Below are positions 21,942 through 34,180 of a DNA stretch of 64,000 bases, piece after piece (positions within the stretch are counted from its first letter, which is position 1; the number at the start of each line of letters is the position of its first letter). The notes under the pieces were generated by a model. It was not told the DNA's origin and made no database searches. It saw only the letters and a list, made by a program, of their open reading frames with translations. Position numbers and translations under genes: made by a program. Origin of the DNA: Ceratopteris richardii (Eukaryota > Streptophyta > Polypodiopsida > Polypodiales > Pteridaceae); assembly GCA_020310875.1 (NCBI GenBank), contig CM035439.1, positions 138,053,352-138,117,351 on the forward strand, in the 5' to 3' direction.

Positions 21942-24900
21942 GTGCCAGAAATACCCTTGGACAAGATAGGAGACATGAGTGAGGGCGAAGAGGGAAACAC
22001 ATATCTTCCTATCACCCATCAAGGATACACCACCAAGGCCATTCTAGACTCAGGTGCAGGAGTTGCAATTGCCACCACTTCCCTATGGAAGCGTTGGGGC
22101 AAGCTAGCACTCAGGCCCACGAGGATGAAATTGTAGATGGCTGACGGTCACATAGAGAGACCCTTAGGGCTGCTAGAAGGAATAACTCTCACTACATGTG
22201 GTGTTGAGTTTGAGCACACCTTCGCCATATGTGACTTTAGCAAAAATCATGCCTATGAGATGATTTTGGGAAGACCTTTTTATGCGACAGTTGCAAGTGG
22301 TACAGGATTGGGGAACCAATTCATTGTACCTACAACACTTAGGTGTTACGACCAAAGTGAATCTCAAGGACTACTCTCATAGAGATGTCCCTCCTATCCA
22401 ATGGAACCCCATCCATAGAGCCAAAGATGATACGGAATCGGTGCATTCCATAGGATTAGGATCCTCATGGATGCATGAAGATACCCACTTATGGATGTGC
22501 AAAGTAGCAGTAGAAGAAGAGAAGAGGGAAAAAGCCAGAGAGGTAGGTGCGAAGGAAACACATAGATCAATTCAAGACCCAGCCTATGCACCTGTAGTAT
22601 TTCCGGACGAAGAATTTGAACCTCACGGCTGGGCAGAAATTCTAGCAACTATGGATGTAGCCATCAATGAAGAGCAATGGACACCCCACTGTGATGAGGA
22701 TGGCTATGACATTTCTATCTTCTCCATAGAGCCAATCATGGGAGATGTAGTTTTAGAAGAATGCGAACCTAGCCCTGATGCATTTGAAGATGCAAGTGAC
22801 TCCGATCTGGAGTCAATCATTATGGACCCACCTTTTGCATCAGATGAAGAATACTTCTATGAAGTGGAAGCTTATCCTCAGAGACATGGAGAACTTATAA
22901 ATGATGTGAGGTTAACCACACAAGTGACTACCAAGAATGAAGGTAAGAAAAGAAAGAAGAGAGAAGTCACACCTGAGGAGGAAGAATCTTTGTTTGAGGT
23001 CCCTGAACACTTTAAAAAGTATGAGATAGACGATAGAAGAGTCATGGTGAGAATGCCTAAACATGAGGCGCAATCGGGAGAGGCCTATGATAACAAAGGA
23101 ACCACCAAGAAAGTAGTGGTAGCCATAGAAGAAGGAGAAGAAAGATGCACTTACATAGGACATGACCTCACCAAGGAGGAGGAGTATGAATTGATAGCCT
23201 TGCTAAGAGAATACAGAGATGTATTCGCTTGGAGCTACAAGGATTTGAAAGGTGTGGACCCTGACATATGTTCACACACTATTCCTATGACCTCAGATGC
23301 TAAACCCTCTAAGCAAAAGCCATATACATATAACGATAATTATGCTGCTAAGATCAAGGAGGAGATAGATAGACTCGTGGAAGCTGGATTTATCTATGAA
23401 ATTGAGCACACTGAGTGGGTATCCCCCATTGTAGTGGTGCCCAAGAAGAATGGAAAGCTACGTGTGTGCATTAACTTGAAGAAGGTTAATGCAGCCACTA
23501 TCCAAGATAATTATCCACTTCCCATCACGGAGCATCTACTAGAAAGAGTAGCAGGCAAGGAAGTGTACAGCTTCCTTGATGGATTTTCGGGCTACAATCA
23601 GGTAGCCATTGCTCCAGAAGATCAGCATAAGACGACTTTTGCCACAGAGTGGGGCATATTTGCTTTTAGAGTAATGCCCTTTGGTCTCACCAATGCGCCA
23701 GCCACTTTTCAGAGGCTAATGTGTCATGTATTTAAAGAATTCCTTAGGAAAAACTTAGAGGTCTATGTTGATGATCTTTGTGCTCATTCCAACATTAGAC
23801 AAACCCATGTTCCTGAACTCAAACAAATCTTTGACAAATGTAGAGAATATCAAGTCTGCCTGAACCCAGAAAAGTGTGTTTTCATGGTTAGGCAAGGCAA
23901 GATTCTAGGACATATAGTGTCGAAGAATGGCATATCCACTGATGAAGAGAAAGTAAGAGCCATAGCAGAGTTACCTAGGCCAAAGAATGTCAAGGAAGTA
24001 CAAGCTTTCATGGGGCATTGCGGTTATTATTGGCGTTTCATACACATGTATGCCATCATTGCAAAGCCTCTGTATGGACTTTTGACTAGCTTTGAGTGGA
24101 TTGATGAGTGTGAGGACTCCTTTAATGAACTCAAAAGAAGATTGTGTTCAGCACCAATCTTGACCACACCAGATTGGAATAAACCCTTTCATGTTCACGT
24201 GGATGCATCCAATTATGCTATTGGATGTGTACTCGCACAACCTACTGGTGAAGGTAATATGGATCTTCCCATTGCCTATGCTAGTAGACAGCTAAATGCT
24301 GCTGAACGGAACTATACCACTACTGAGAGAGAAGGCTTAGGCATGGTGTATGCGGTTAAGAAGTTTAGACACTATTTGCTTGCAAGTAAGTTTAAATTTT
24401 TTACTGACCACCAGGCATTGTTGTACTTGGTAAACAAGCCATGCAATATAGGTAGATTGGTAAGATGGTTCCTCTTGCTAATGGAGTATGACTTTGAAGT
24501 TGTGGTGAGGAAAGGGAAGACTCACTTGAGAGCAGACCATCTCTCTATGCTCACATCTAGAGAAGCCCCACAAGGAGTATCAGATGACCTTCCTAATGCT
24601 TACCTGTTTAATTTGGAAGTGGTACCTCAGTGGGCTAAGCCAATAGTGCCAGTATTGACATACGGGCCTAATCACCCTGTCATAAGCACTAAAGATAGGG
24701 AGGTAGTAAAGGCTCAAAAGTACCACATCATGGCAGGGAGTATGTACAAGCATACTGATCTAAGCATCCTAGCTTGTTGTGTGGAAGAATATGAGTGCGC
24801 GAAATGGTTGCAATTGGCACATGTAGGTGCATTAGAGCAACGTTACTCACGGCAATGAACCATACAGACATTAAGGAGACTTGGAGTGCATTGGCCAACT

Positions 24901-26268
24901 ATGGAAGCTGATGTCCATAAGTTGTGCAAGGAATGCCCGATCTGCTGCACTAAACCACCTGTGGAACATGCCACTCTTTATCAGGTATCCATAGTGCCAG
25001 ATTGGAGTGAACCACTAGTAGCATTCTTCAGGACGAAAACATTCCCTCAAGATATGACATTGGCCAGACAAAGAAGTCTAGAACAAGAAGCCCTGGATTA
25101 CTCACTCATTGGTGATAATCTATACAAGCGTGGTAAAGATGGTTACCTGAGACTATTTGTCCACAAGAGCGAGTATCTGAAGATATTAGAGACTGCTCAC
25201 CAAAGTGTAGCAGGAGGACACTTTGGACCAGATCGGGTAATCAAAGCGATCCTATTTGCAGGCTTGTGGTGGCCAACCCTTCACATGGATGCACATACCT
25301 ATGTGAAGAGGTGTGATGTGTGTCAACAAACTCAGTATCCTATACGTAAAGATGAGATGCCATTGAAACCTATGATGGGTGGACGTGCATTCTCTAAGTG
25401 GGGAATAGACTTTGTTGGTCCTATTAATCCCCCAGCTAAGGGTTCACATGCTGAGTATATCATTGTGGCCACGGATTATCTAACTAAGTGGGTAGAAGTG
25501 AAAGCCACATCAAAGAATGATGCCCAAATGACCGCTAAATTCTTATTTGAGAATGTGTTCACTCGATACGGGCTACCCATAGAGCTAGTAAGTGATAGAG
25601 GGACTCACTTCTTGAATGAAGTCATTGAAAATCTTCTTCAAGAGTTCTTGGTGATACACAAGAAGTTTGCCCCCTATCACCCACAAGCTAATGGACAAGC
25701 CGAAAGCACAAATAAGATTCTATGCAATGTGCTAACCAAATTAGTGAATAACAAACGCTCTGATTGGGACAAACAACTACACCATGTTGTTTGGGCATAC
25801 AGAGTTTCCTATAAAACGGTACTCCAAGCCACGCCCTTTCAGATGGTTTTCGGCCTGAATGCAGTGCTACCATTGGATTTTTTGATACCAACCTTGAAAG
25901 TAGCACAAGAGCATGATTGGACAGGCCATGAGTTGTCCTCTAGAATCTTCGATCTTGAACGATTAGGTGAAACACGATTGAGGGCTGCAGCAGGAATTTA
26001 TGCAGCCAAGAAGAGGCAAAAGGCATATTTCGATGCACACTTCAAGGATAAGGGCTTGAAAGCAAGAGATCTAGTCCTAGTCTACACCTTGAAGCAACAT
26101 GCACGGAAGTTAGAGAAGAGAGGTTATGGGCCAATGATTATCAATAGGATCTCCACAAGTGGAGCAGTTCAACTAGCCACTCTAGAGGGTGATATTCTAC
26201 CAAGTTACATAAGTGGATGCAGAGTCAAGTTATATCAAGAACCCCTGACTGAAGAGATGCTAAATTGA
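21942..26268 (+). pseudogene. pol: B pol: protease, RT, RNase H, two zinc modules, integrase
   Basis: The protease (LDSGAGVAIATTSLW near 22046) has a TAG at 22134-22136 and a one-base insertion near 22276. From 22282 to 26268 a single frame is kept, with one internal stop: TGA at 24856-24858, where A has CGA. RT carries a YVDD box near 23760; RNase H starts at HVHVDASNYAIGC near 24193. A degenerate first H2C2 module follows (AHVGALEQRYSRQ, then CPICC; its second His is lost). A complete second one follows (AHQSVAGGHFG near 25195, then CDVCQQ near 25320), then the integrase core with IDFVG, SDRGTHF and QAESTN. The terminal TGA at 26266-26268 is followed in the same frame by ORF2. Confidence 0.88.
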
Positions 26269-26746
26269 CTCAACACTGCCAAGAAACGTAAAGAAGAAGA
26301 GAAACGAATTCGAGAAGAAGCACAGGCAGAAGCTTTAGAACGCATCCGACGAATGAAATTGAGGAGGCAAGATAGAGACCAGCCTATGCCTGACACTCAA
26401 GAATCTCTAGGCTATCCCATGGCCATGTGCCAGGCTTCAGATGGACATTCCCATAGAATAATCGACCAACGGCCTTTTGTAACCCTAGAAGTAGGACAAG
26501 GAGAGAGTGTAAGGACAGTGAGAGCTTTAATTGACTCAGGGGCAGCCACTAGTGCAGTTCGACTTTCTTACTGCCAAGAGCTGCAATTACAAATCAATCC
26601 TATAGAGGCATATCTCATAGGATTGGGAGGTGTGGAAACCCCTTGCATTGGTGAGGTGGAACTTCCCCTCTACATTCAAGAGGTGCTAATGGCAGTCAAA
26701 GTGCTAGTGTGTGAAGACGAGGATCTTACCGAACCTCTTGTCCTGG
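26269..26746 (+). pseudogene. B ORF2, 5' part (second retropepsin-like domain)
   Basis: This continues directly and in frame after the pol TGA, starting LNTAKKRKEEEKRIREE. After a basic helical stretch comes RALIDSGAATSAVRLSYCQ (DSG at about 26531-26539), a retropepsin active-site motif. The segment YLIGLGGVETPCIGEVELPL follows, and the frame reaches EPLVL at 26744, where C is inserted. The remainder is at 55401. Close similarity to A ORF2 makes the identification secure, although the enzymatic role is inferred. Confidence 0.75.
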
Positions 26747-28890
26747 TGTGGAGGTGATCGCAATCCGGGTGGATCGGGTCCGGTCGTGGCACACACAGGG
26801 TGTATGAAGCTAATGAATGTTGGAAGGTTTAAGGACATGAAAGTGAAATTAATGTTGAGTATGGAGAAGAGAGAGATGTTGAAATGATTATGGGAATAGG
26901 AATGTAGGAGTGCAAGTTAGATTTATGAACATGAATGATAAGAATGAAAGAGAACCATACATACGAATGAAATTTGGAAGGAAGAATGGTCCATTGGAGG
27001 AGCTTCTTAAACACTTCCTAATTCTAATCCATATGTATAGCCTTCTTTGGATGATATGTATGCATGACGAGAATAGATGGAACCCTTACACATAAACCAG
27101 TTTCGAAAGGAAGAATGGTCCAATATTGGAGCTTCTTATACACTTTCAGAAACTAATCAATATGTATGGGTATGTATGGATTATATGCATGCAAGTGAAT
27201 TATGATGATAGAGTTTACTCACAAGCTCAAAGAAACATCCTCACTGGTTCAACGCAATACTGCGGAGCCTTCTCACACATAGAAGAAATAGAAGACATGT
27301 AAAAATACTTAAGAGACTGAGAGAGGAGACAAGAGACAAGTGACAAGTGACATGAATTAAAAGGATTTGAATTAAGTTACATGTAAAATATCGTCGTGGT
27401 ACGTCATGCTAAGCAGTCTACTGATCAAAGGTGGTTCCGACCCTCAAACCATGACAGTTCAACCGAATGTCACACGTAAGAAGGTGAGTTCCACTCCAGT
27501 GACCCTATGTCTGTCTAGGCTCGTAACGTCTAACTAAAGAAGTCTAAGACTCATTAAAATCAGCTCTAACTCACTCACACGCTCCACCGAGGGTGAGTCA
27601 AGATAGAGATGCTGGTTTCAAGAGCCTATCCTAAATTGGAGTTCTAACTTAAATTTGAAACTAGGTTCTATACTCATACTAGCTCACCTTGGATCCTCAC
27701 TCGCTCAACCGAGGGTGATCGTCTCAAGGAAACCGTAAGCTAGCATGAGCCCTATGGATGCCTAACAATGATGCTCTAGGAGTTTGGAGGGGGGTTTATA
27801 TAGTTTTTTGAATGAATTTGGGCCCTTGGATCTAGAGAAATCAACTCTCAACTCTAGGATCACTACTTTCGATTACAACCATTTGATTAATCAAATCAAT
27901 GACTTGGAATTGTTCTTTCTATCAAATCTAGTGTAAAGGAGTGAAATTTAGGCGCCCTCATTCTCCACCATTGGATCTGGGGATGATCTGGACCGTCGGA
28001 TCAGTGCTGACATCAATTCGGATAAGATAAGCCACTATTTTTGGAGAAATGCTGCATTATTGATCTTTGATTGTAAAAAAGGTCTTCTTTTATGGAAAAA
28101 ATTCGTGGATCCTCCTTCCTTTATGCTTTAGTGCATCTCCACCCTTGAATATGAGCTCATCTTGACCGTACAACATGGTTCAATCATATTTTGACATGTG
28201 GCAGACATTCAAGCCTTCAATTTTCTTATTCTAGAAAACTGCGGTGACCTTGAAAACTGGACTTTGTGCTCTTTGACCCTCCAAAAAGTCTTTGATGAAG
28301 ATGAAACATTGTAGGACTATGTTTCCAAAGATCTCCTTCAGGAATATGCAGAAAAAACTCCCATCTGAATCTAACTTGTACAAGTTTGACTACATTTGGA
28401 AGCTTGCAAGGTGGCATTAAGGTGTCTAGGAAGCTCGGATAGCCTTGAAACTTTATACAAATATGTAGCCACATATGGTCTTTATACATGCCAAACCATA
28501 TGGCTAACATAAATTTCTATACAAGAATTTGTAGGGTCAAACTAGAAAAATTACATTTTTACAAAATGAACATAGCATATCAATGTGCTACAAAATCCAT
28601 TTTCTGCTGAAATTGGGGCTATAGACTGCCTTTGACAATCTTTACAAGTATATGGATTTTCATCTAATTTGGTGACAATGAAATTTTTGCCCTAATTTCC
28701 CAACTTTGACCAGCTTTGACCAGCTTTGACCGCTACCATGGACTTTCTTGATTTCTTTGAAACTTTGTATGTGACCTTCCTTTGACATCCTTGATGCAAT
28801 CTGGACTTCTCGGGGAATTCTGGCTACCTTCACCAAATATGTTTTTTGTAGGCCTTCACAAGTGAGAGAGGAGAGAAAATCTCGACGACA
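26747..28890 (-). repeat. C 3' LTR (2144 bp)
   Basis: Identical in length to the right LTR. Differences noticed: GAAACTAGG against GAAACTAAG, AATGACTTGG against AATGGCTTGG, AAGATAAGC against AAGTTAAGC, CTACATTTGG against CTACACTTGG, and TTTCCCAAC against TTTCCTAAC. Confidence 0.92.
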
Positions 28891-28903
28891 TTCGCCCCCA
28901 CTA
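28891..28903 (-). other. C polypurine tract
   Basis: Minus-strand TAGTGGGGGCGAA lies immediately before the 3' LTR start TGTCGTCG. Confidence 0.65.
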
Positions 28904-29470
28904 AACCTGCGATTCCTCCGGAAGCGCCACTCTAGTATCTGTGAAAAACAAAATGTTCCAGGCATCAAATTCTTTTATAGGCAACATAAGAAACATGGAA
29001 GGAAAATTGATTATATGCATGAATAAGTAGGTAACTTGACATGAAGCAAGATTTGCATGAAAGAAAGAATTGAAACAGGCAACATGAATATGCATGAACA
29101 AATAGGCAACATATATGCAAGTGAACAAGCAACATTGGCAACAAGAAAGAAAAAAAACAAGCATCAATATGAAGTGGAAGTGGATGTATTGAGTCGTTTT
29201 AAGCATCAGTTCCTCTCATGTTGAAGAAAATTTTGTACCTTTTTCATAAAGAAATCTACCTTAAATATGATTATAAACAAAGATTGAGGATTTTCAAGAG
29301 ACATCTTTCATCTTTAGCTTATTTTAGATCAACTCCTTTCCTACATAAATATGAAAATGCTCTTTCTCTAATAACATGCAAGGAAATCTAACTAAACTCC
29401 ACTAATGCATAAATCTGCTTATATAGCCCATGATTTATTCTACTATGCCTCTTTATCCTCCTTTGGCTTG

Positions 29471-29505
<35 letters not shown>

Positions 29506-30099
29506 TGATGATGATGATTCGGCAACTTTATGGTTACGATCACTTTTTTGGGGTGGAAGAAAGTGTAAACTTCTTGGTAACATGTAGTTTTTTTTTTTTT
29601 TTTTTTTTTGACGAGGAAAAATTAAACCCCGATACAAGGTACAACAATTTTTTATGACGGAGAACAGTCGTTTAAACTCCGATACAAGTGCTGTGAGATG
29701 GACTAAGGATGTAGAAACATGCAATAGCAGGAGCTAGGATTTCAACAATTATGCTTTCGATATAGGATACATATGCATGTTTATATATGAAAGTCATGTC
29801 ACCAAAATAAACCTCCAAATCTACATGCCCTATCTTTCCACAATCCTAGATTATAATCAATTCCTTAGTAGATAGGTTACTACTTAAGATACAATTTTAC
29901 ACAAGTAGAGAAATCATCATTTGCCTTTTTTTTGACTCAAGTGATGTGGATATGCAATGTGATGCAAAGACTGAAAAAAAACATGCATGAAACAAGCATG
30001 GAAAAAAAATAGAATGAACTTGAAAAAAAACAAAGCAACATGAACTTGAAAATTAATGATATATATATATATTTTTTTTTATAACATGGATACTCCTGT
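28904..30099 (-). other. C region between pol and 3' LTR, non-coding
   Basis: No open frame of note. It holds two long T tracts on the plus strand (29474-29499 and 29588-29609). Beside the second, minus-strand TTGTATCGGGGTTTAA and a diverged copy TTGTATCGGAGTTTAA lie about 50 bp apart, each ending in an A-rich run. This resembles a retroposed 3' end with a poly(A) tail. Confidence 0.5.
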
Positions 30100-31839
30100 T
30101 TATGAATCGGCCTCATTGTTTTCATCTTCTTCAATGTCCTCATCCAAAATGTACTCGTCATTATCACGTTTCTTGAATAGCTTTATCCTTTTACTTGCAA
30201 TCAAAGTTTTTAGTGCAACACCATTTAATTCACAAAGAGCATACGTACCATTGTTGTTGACTTTTGATACTATGTATGGCCCAAACCACCGTTGAGTGAG
30301 CTTTTTGCGTGCATCATATTGAGAGTCGAATGTACTATCATAAATGAGCACCCAATCTCCTACTTCAATTGGCTTAGGACGCAATCGATGAGTTTTATCA
30401 AAATAATGCTTGTTCTTCATTCTAGATTCTCTTAATTTTTCAACAGCATCATCAAGTCTTAATTTACCTTGTTCTAACTGTTTAATACGCAAACTCAAAA
30501 AATCATCAGTAGACATGTTTTTCAGACCAAGGAAAATTTGACCATGCAGAAATATGAGACTGAATTGGAAACAATGGTTTTTGACAGTACATGAGTTCAG
30601 CAGGCATATATCCAGTAGTACGTGTGCATGTCATTCTATCTGCCCAAAGTGCAAAAGGTAAGAATTTAGGCCATTGTTTGATGTCACCATTACATGCTTT
30701 AGATATGGCTTTCACAATAGGTGGATGCCCTCTCTCTATTTTATCATTGGCCTCTGGGTTATATGCAGTAGTGAGAGACAAACGAATACCGTGACGCTCA
30801 AAGAACTCTTTAGCTTCTCTCGCATTTAACTCTCCACGATCGGCAACTACTTTCTCTATGTACCCAAAGCGACTTATGACATCTTCAAGCAAGAATTTGC
30901 AAACATTGTAAGTGGTCTTAGATCGTAGTGCACGTCCCTCTACATGATTAGTTAAGTCTTCTCTTGCAAGTACAATGTAACGCATTTTGTCGATACCTTT
31001 AGGCATAGTTACAAGATCTACTACCCACTTGTAGTGAATACAAGGTGGATAAGTAGGATGCAACGGATCTCTATGTTTGACTGATGAATGAAGTTGACAA
31101 GTAGAACATGTAGAAACATAGCTACTAATGTCAACATACATCCTAGGCCAATAATAGGTACTTCTAATTTTTTCATATGTTCCAAAAAATCCTTTATGAC
31201 CGGCCCATAATGTCTCATGCATTTCCTTCATTACTTGCAATTGAAGACCTCGTTTTCCCAGGACTCGTTGTGGATTCTTAACCTTACCCTTAGCATGTCT
31301 CCAAAGATAATCATTACATAGGAAAAAGTTATAAGCTCGTTTCCTAATGTTACGGAATCTATTCGTAGTCCAGCTAGGTAATGGTTGTAGTGTACTGAGA
31401 TACTTTCCTATGTCTCTCCATTCATCTTCGTACTCAGACTCATGAAATTTCTCATACTCATATATATGTGGAACATAGTCAACTAAATTCACATTCTTTA
31501 TTAGATCACTTTCAAGATCATCATCAAATCTAGCTCTCGATAACATATCAGCAACTGAGTTTGACTTACCTGAAATATGAACTAACTCAGGATTTATGAA
31601 CTTAATATATGAGATCCATCTAAGCATGGCTATATCAGGAGATGAACAATTGGTTATCATTCCAATGAGAGGCAAACAATCAGTCTCAACTTTGACATTT
31701 GCACCAATGAAATATTCTTTGTCTGTTTTCAAAGCTGTTACCATACCCCATAGTTCTCGTTTGATCTGTGGATATTTTCGTTGTGTTTCATGTAGAATTT
31801 TGGCACCAAACCTAATTGCATATCTATTCCCTTCACTAT
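30100..31839 (-). pseudogene. pol: C pol, RNase H C-terminal part and integrase
   Basis: After element A, C pol resumes in RNase H (NSEGNRYAIRFG) with the acidic residues in KRELWGM and VETDCLPL and the tail NSVADMLSRAR. Integrase has an H2C2 zinc module (MHETLWAGHKGFFGTYEKIR, then CSTCQ). The core has WVVDLVTMPKGIDKMRYIVL, ADRGELN and a Glu in DKIERGH, then LPFALWADRMT. A frame change near 30545 separates this from the C-terminal part (VGDWVLIYDSTFDSQ, RWFGPYIVSKVNNNGTYALC), which ends in an acidic tail at 30100. No chromodomain is seen. The wording of the core resembles fungal gypsy integrases more than common angiosperm ones. Confidence 0.8.
31835..31839. repeat. target duplication of element A, left copy
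   Basis: ACTAT precedes the 5' LTR and recurs at 48464-48468. The host is C RNase H. Confidence 0.92.
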
Positions 31840-32418
31840 TGTTGACAGGATGCGGGAAGAAACAAGTATGGACACACATGCAGATCTAGCATTGAGGCTA
31901 CTCTTCATTTTTTTCAAAAACCCCAACATCATCCTAAAGTGATTCTCATCACTACAAACCCTTGTAAATATCATTTCACCTTTTTGTAGCTCCATTTTGT
32001 ACAAGCCGAGGAGTCCTCGAGCTTGGGGAGCCTTAGATGTAGTTGCCTGCCAATTTTCATAATTTTTAGATCTCGTTTGGGCCCTCAAATAAGCCCCGGA
32101 ACCTAATTTTTAACTAGGCCGGACACTAGGTCTGAACAGGGCCAAAGTCAGTCAAAAACTATAAATAGAGCTAGAGAGCTCATTTTTGGGCTAGCTTCTT
32201 GTAGTTTGAGCTTGTAGGAGAACTTTCTTGCAATAGAAGTGATTCCATTGTCTTACTCTCCTTGTTCTTACTGTGTGTGCGCGTGTGTGTGTATGTGTGT
32301 GCATGCTTGTGTGCTTCTCACTCACGCACTTGTGCTTCCACTTGCTCGTGGTCTTCATACCATCCTCATGTCTTCCCGGATTGACATTAAAGGAGGTGCT
32401 ACTCATCACTGAGCTACA
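31840..32418 (+). repeat. A 5' LTR (579 bp)
   Basis: Starts TGTTGACAGG, ends GAGCTACA. Contains the palindromic GAGGAGTCCTCGAG block shared with B, a TATA box, and an alternating GT tract near 32273-32310. Confidence 0.95.
32159..32168 (+). promoter_or_regulatory. TATA box of the A 5' LTR
   Basis: CTATAAATAG, the best core promoter match in the LTR; transcription would start roughly 30 bp downstream. The same box is at 48204-48213 in the 3' LTR. Confidence 0.65.
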
Positions 32419-32426
32419 CCAAATTT

Positions 32427-32448
32427 TGGCGCCGTTGCCGGGGATCGA
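32427..32448 (+). other. A primer-binding site, tRNA-Asp
   Basis: TGGCGCCGTTGCCGGGGATC and the next two bases are complementary to the 3' end of plant tRNA-Asp (which ends CCCCGGCAACGGCGCCA). Eight bases (CCAAATTT) separate it from the LTR, as in Athila/Tat-type elements. Confidence 0.85.
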
Positions 32449-32500
32449 GCTTTGAGGACGAGCGTGTGATGGTAAGACGTAGAGAGGACGCGTTGGAATG

Positions 32501-32693
32501 GTAAGTAGTAGGTAAATTTCTGATTTTTCTCCATCTCCATCTTCATCTTCACCTCCTTCTCCATCTCCACCTCCACCTCCTTCCCCACTACATATCCCCT
32601 CTTCCCTTTCTTTCCCTCATTTGTTGTGTGCGAGTTTGAGAGAGAGCGATTGTGTGTGTTTGCATTTGTGTGTTTTTTGCATGTTTCTTGCAG
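32501..32693 (+). other. candidate leader intron of element A
   Basis: A consensus 5' splice site (AATG then GTAAGT at 32501-32506) and a pyrimidine-rich 3' site (TGTTTCTTGCAG ending at 32693) bound 193 bp between the primer site and the minisatellite. A second acceptor-like site with a perfect TACTAAC (33701-33707) and TTTTTGCAG (ending 33723) lies downstream. Splicing is inferred only. Confidence 0.4.
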
Positions 32694-34180
32694 GTACCAG
32701 CTCCATCACCATCTCCAGCAAGCTCAGCAGGTACAGAAACTGCCTACACAGTCCCCGAGGCGTTGAGCTCGAGCTATCGCGACACTCCGCGAAGCTCGAC
32801 CTCTCACGATTCTGAGTGCACCACGGCATTGCGCAGGCCTAGAGCTCCTAGAAACCCTAGATAGAACAGGAAAATTCGCCATATCTCGAGCTGTCGCGAC
32901 ACCCCGCGAGGTATCGCGACACCCCGCGAGGTATCGCGACACCCCGCGAGCTATCGCGACACCCCAAGGTATCGCGACACTCCGAGCTATCGCGACACCC
33001 CAAGGTATCGCGACACTCCGAGCTATCGCGACACCCCAAGGTATCGCGACACTCCGAGCTATCGCGACACCCCAAGGTATCGCGACACTCCGAGCTATCG
33101 CGACACCCCAAGGTATCGCGACACTCCGAGCTATCGCGACACCCCAAGGTATCGCGACACTCCGAGCTATCGCGACACTCCGAGCTATCGCGACACCCCA
33201 AGGTATCGCGACACTCCGAGCTATCGCGACACCCCAAGGTATCGCGACACTCCGAGCTATCGCGACACCCCAAGGTATCGCGACACTCCGAGCTATCGCG
33301 ACACCCCAAGGTATCGCGACACTCCGAGCTATCGCGACACCCCAAGGTATCGCGACACTCCGAGCTATCGCGACACCCCAAGGTATCGCGACACTCCGAG
33401 CTATCGCGACACCCCAAGGTATCGCGACACTCCGAGCTATCGCGACACCCCGACCCGACCTATCGCGATACACGGCCATTAACGCATGAAAATGGAGAGA
33501 TAATTTTTGAGTGGTTGAAGGGTAGTGAGCTTGGTGTTTGACATATTGGTAAAACTTAGAACTGTGGTAGGGGGCAAAAAGCATAGAAACCCGAGATAGG
33601 TGGGACTAAGTGATTCTCAGAGACAGGGGGTACAGTGAGCTACCCAAGGGGGTTAAAATTATTGAAGCGGGTCTTTCAAATACTTGTGGCAATAAAGCTA
33701 TACTAACTGGTGAGTTTTTGCAGGAACTTTGTGGGCACTCAAGGCAATCAAAGCAAGCTAGCAAGGGTGAGTACCGGGCCTGGAAGAAGGCTTCCTGGGC
33801 TTGCATAGCTGTCGGGTCAACCAGCTGATTGAGGTTGGAAGATCTTATAACCCTCCTTTGTCAATTCCTAGCCTAGGCTAAGTACGACTTAGGTGTGGTA
33901 ATTAACTAGGGCAATGTTAGGCACGAAGTAAGTCCAAGAGAATTAATCACCCAAGTGCAAGAAAATAAATAGGTCTTAAGTGCGAAAACACTAAGGGACA
34001 AAAAGGTAAACGGGAATCGATCACTCATCAAGTGCGGAAATTCATTTAAGTACTCTTGACGACGCAATTTCAGACAAGACCATAAACATACTATTCAACT
34101 AAAAAGAACAAAGTAATTGGGGCAAAATCAACCTGCAACGAGAGTGTGCTTGGGTTCCAGGGGGTGAATAAATCAGGCAT
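32694..34180 (+). other. A leader region before ORF1
   Basis: About 1.5 kb without a convincing plus-strand gene, holding the minisatellite, splice-like signals (CTGGTGAGT at 33707, AGGGTGAGT near 33764) and a stretch shortly before the ORF1 ATG with no feature. It would include the packaging signal. Confidence 0.6.
32884..33470. repeat. CpG-rich minisatellite, 18-bp units in 36-bp pairs
   Basis: About 30 units alternate between CTATCGCGACACCCCAAG and GTATCGCGACACTCCGAG. The first few units are 20 bp and end CCGCGAG. The alternation breaks once near 33171, where two CTCCGAG units are adjacent. Each unit contains the palindrome TCGCGA. A single related copy lies upstream at 32773-32790. The frames that stay open through the array on the minus strand are a by-product of the repeat. 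Confidence 0.92.

Noticed and set aside
32884..33470. Possible CRISPR-like array.
   Set aside because: The repeats are contiguous without variable spacers and lie in a plant retrotransposon leader.
32724..33584. Long minus-strand open frames (286 and 186 codons) with repeating GVAIARSVAIPW or CRDSSECRDTLG.
   Set aside because: They are produced by the 18-bp minisatellite, which has no stop in two minus-strand frames. There is no start context or conserved domain.
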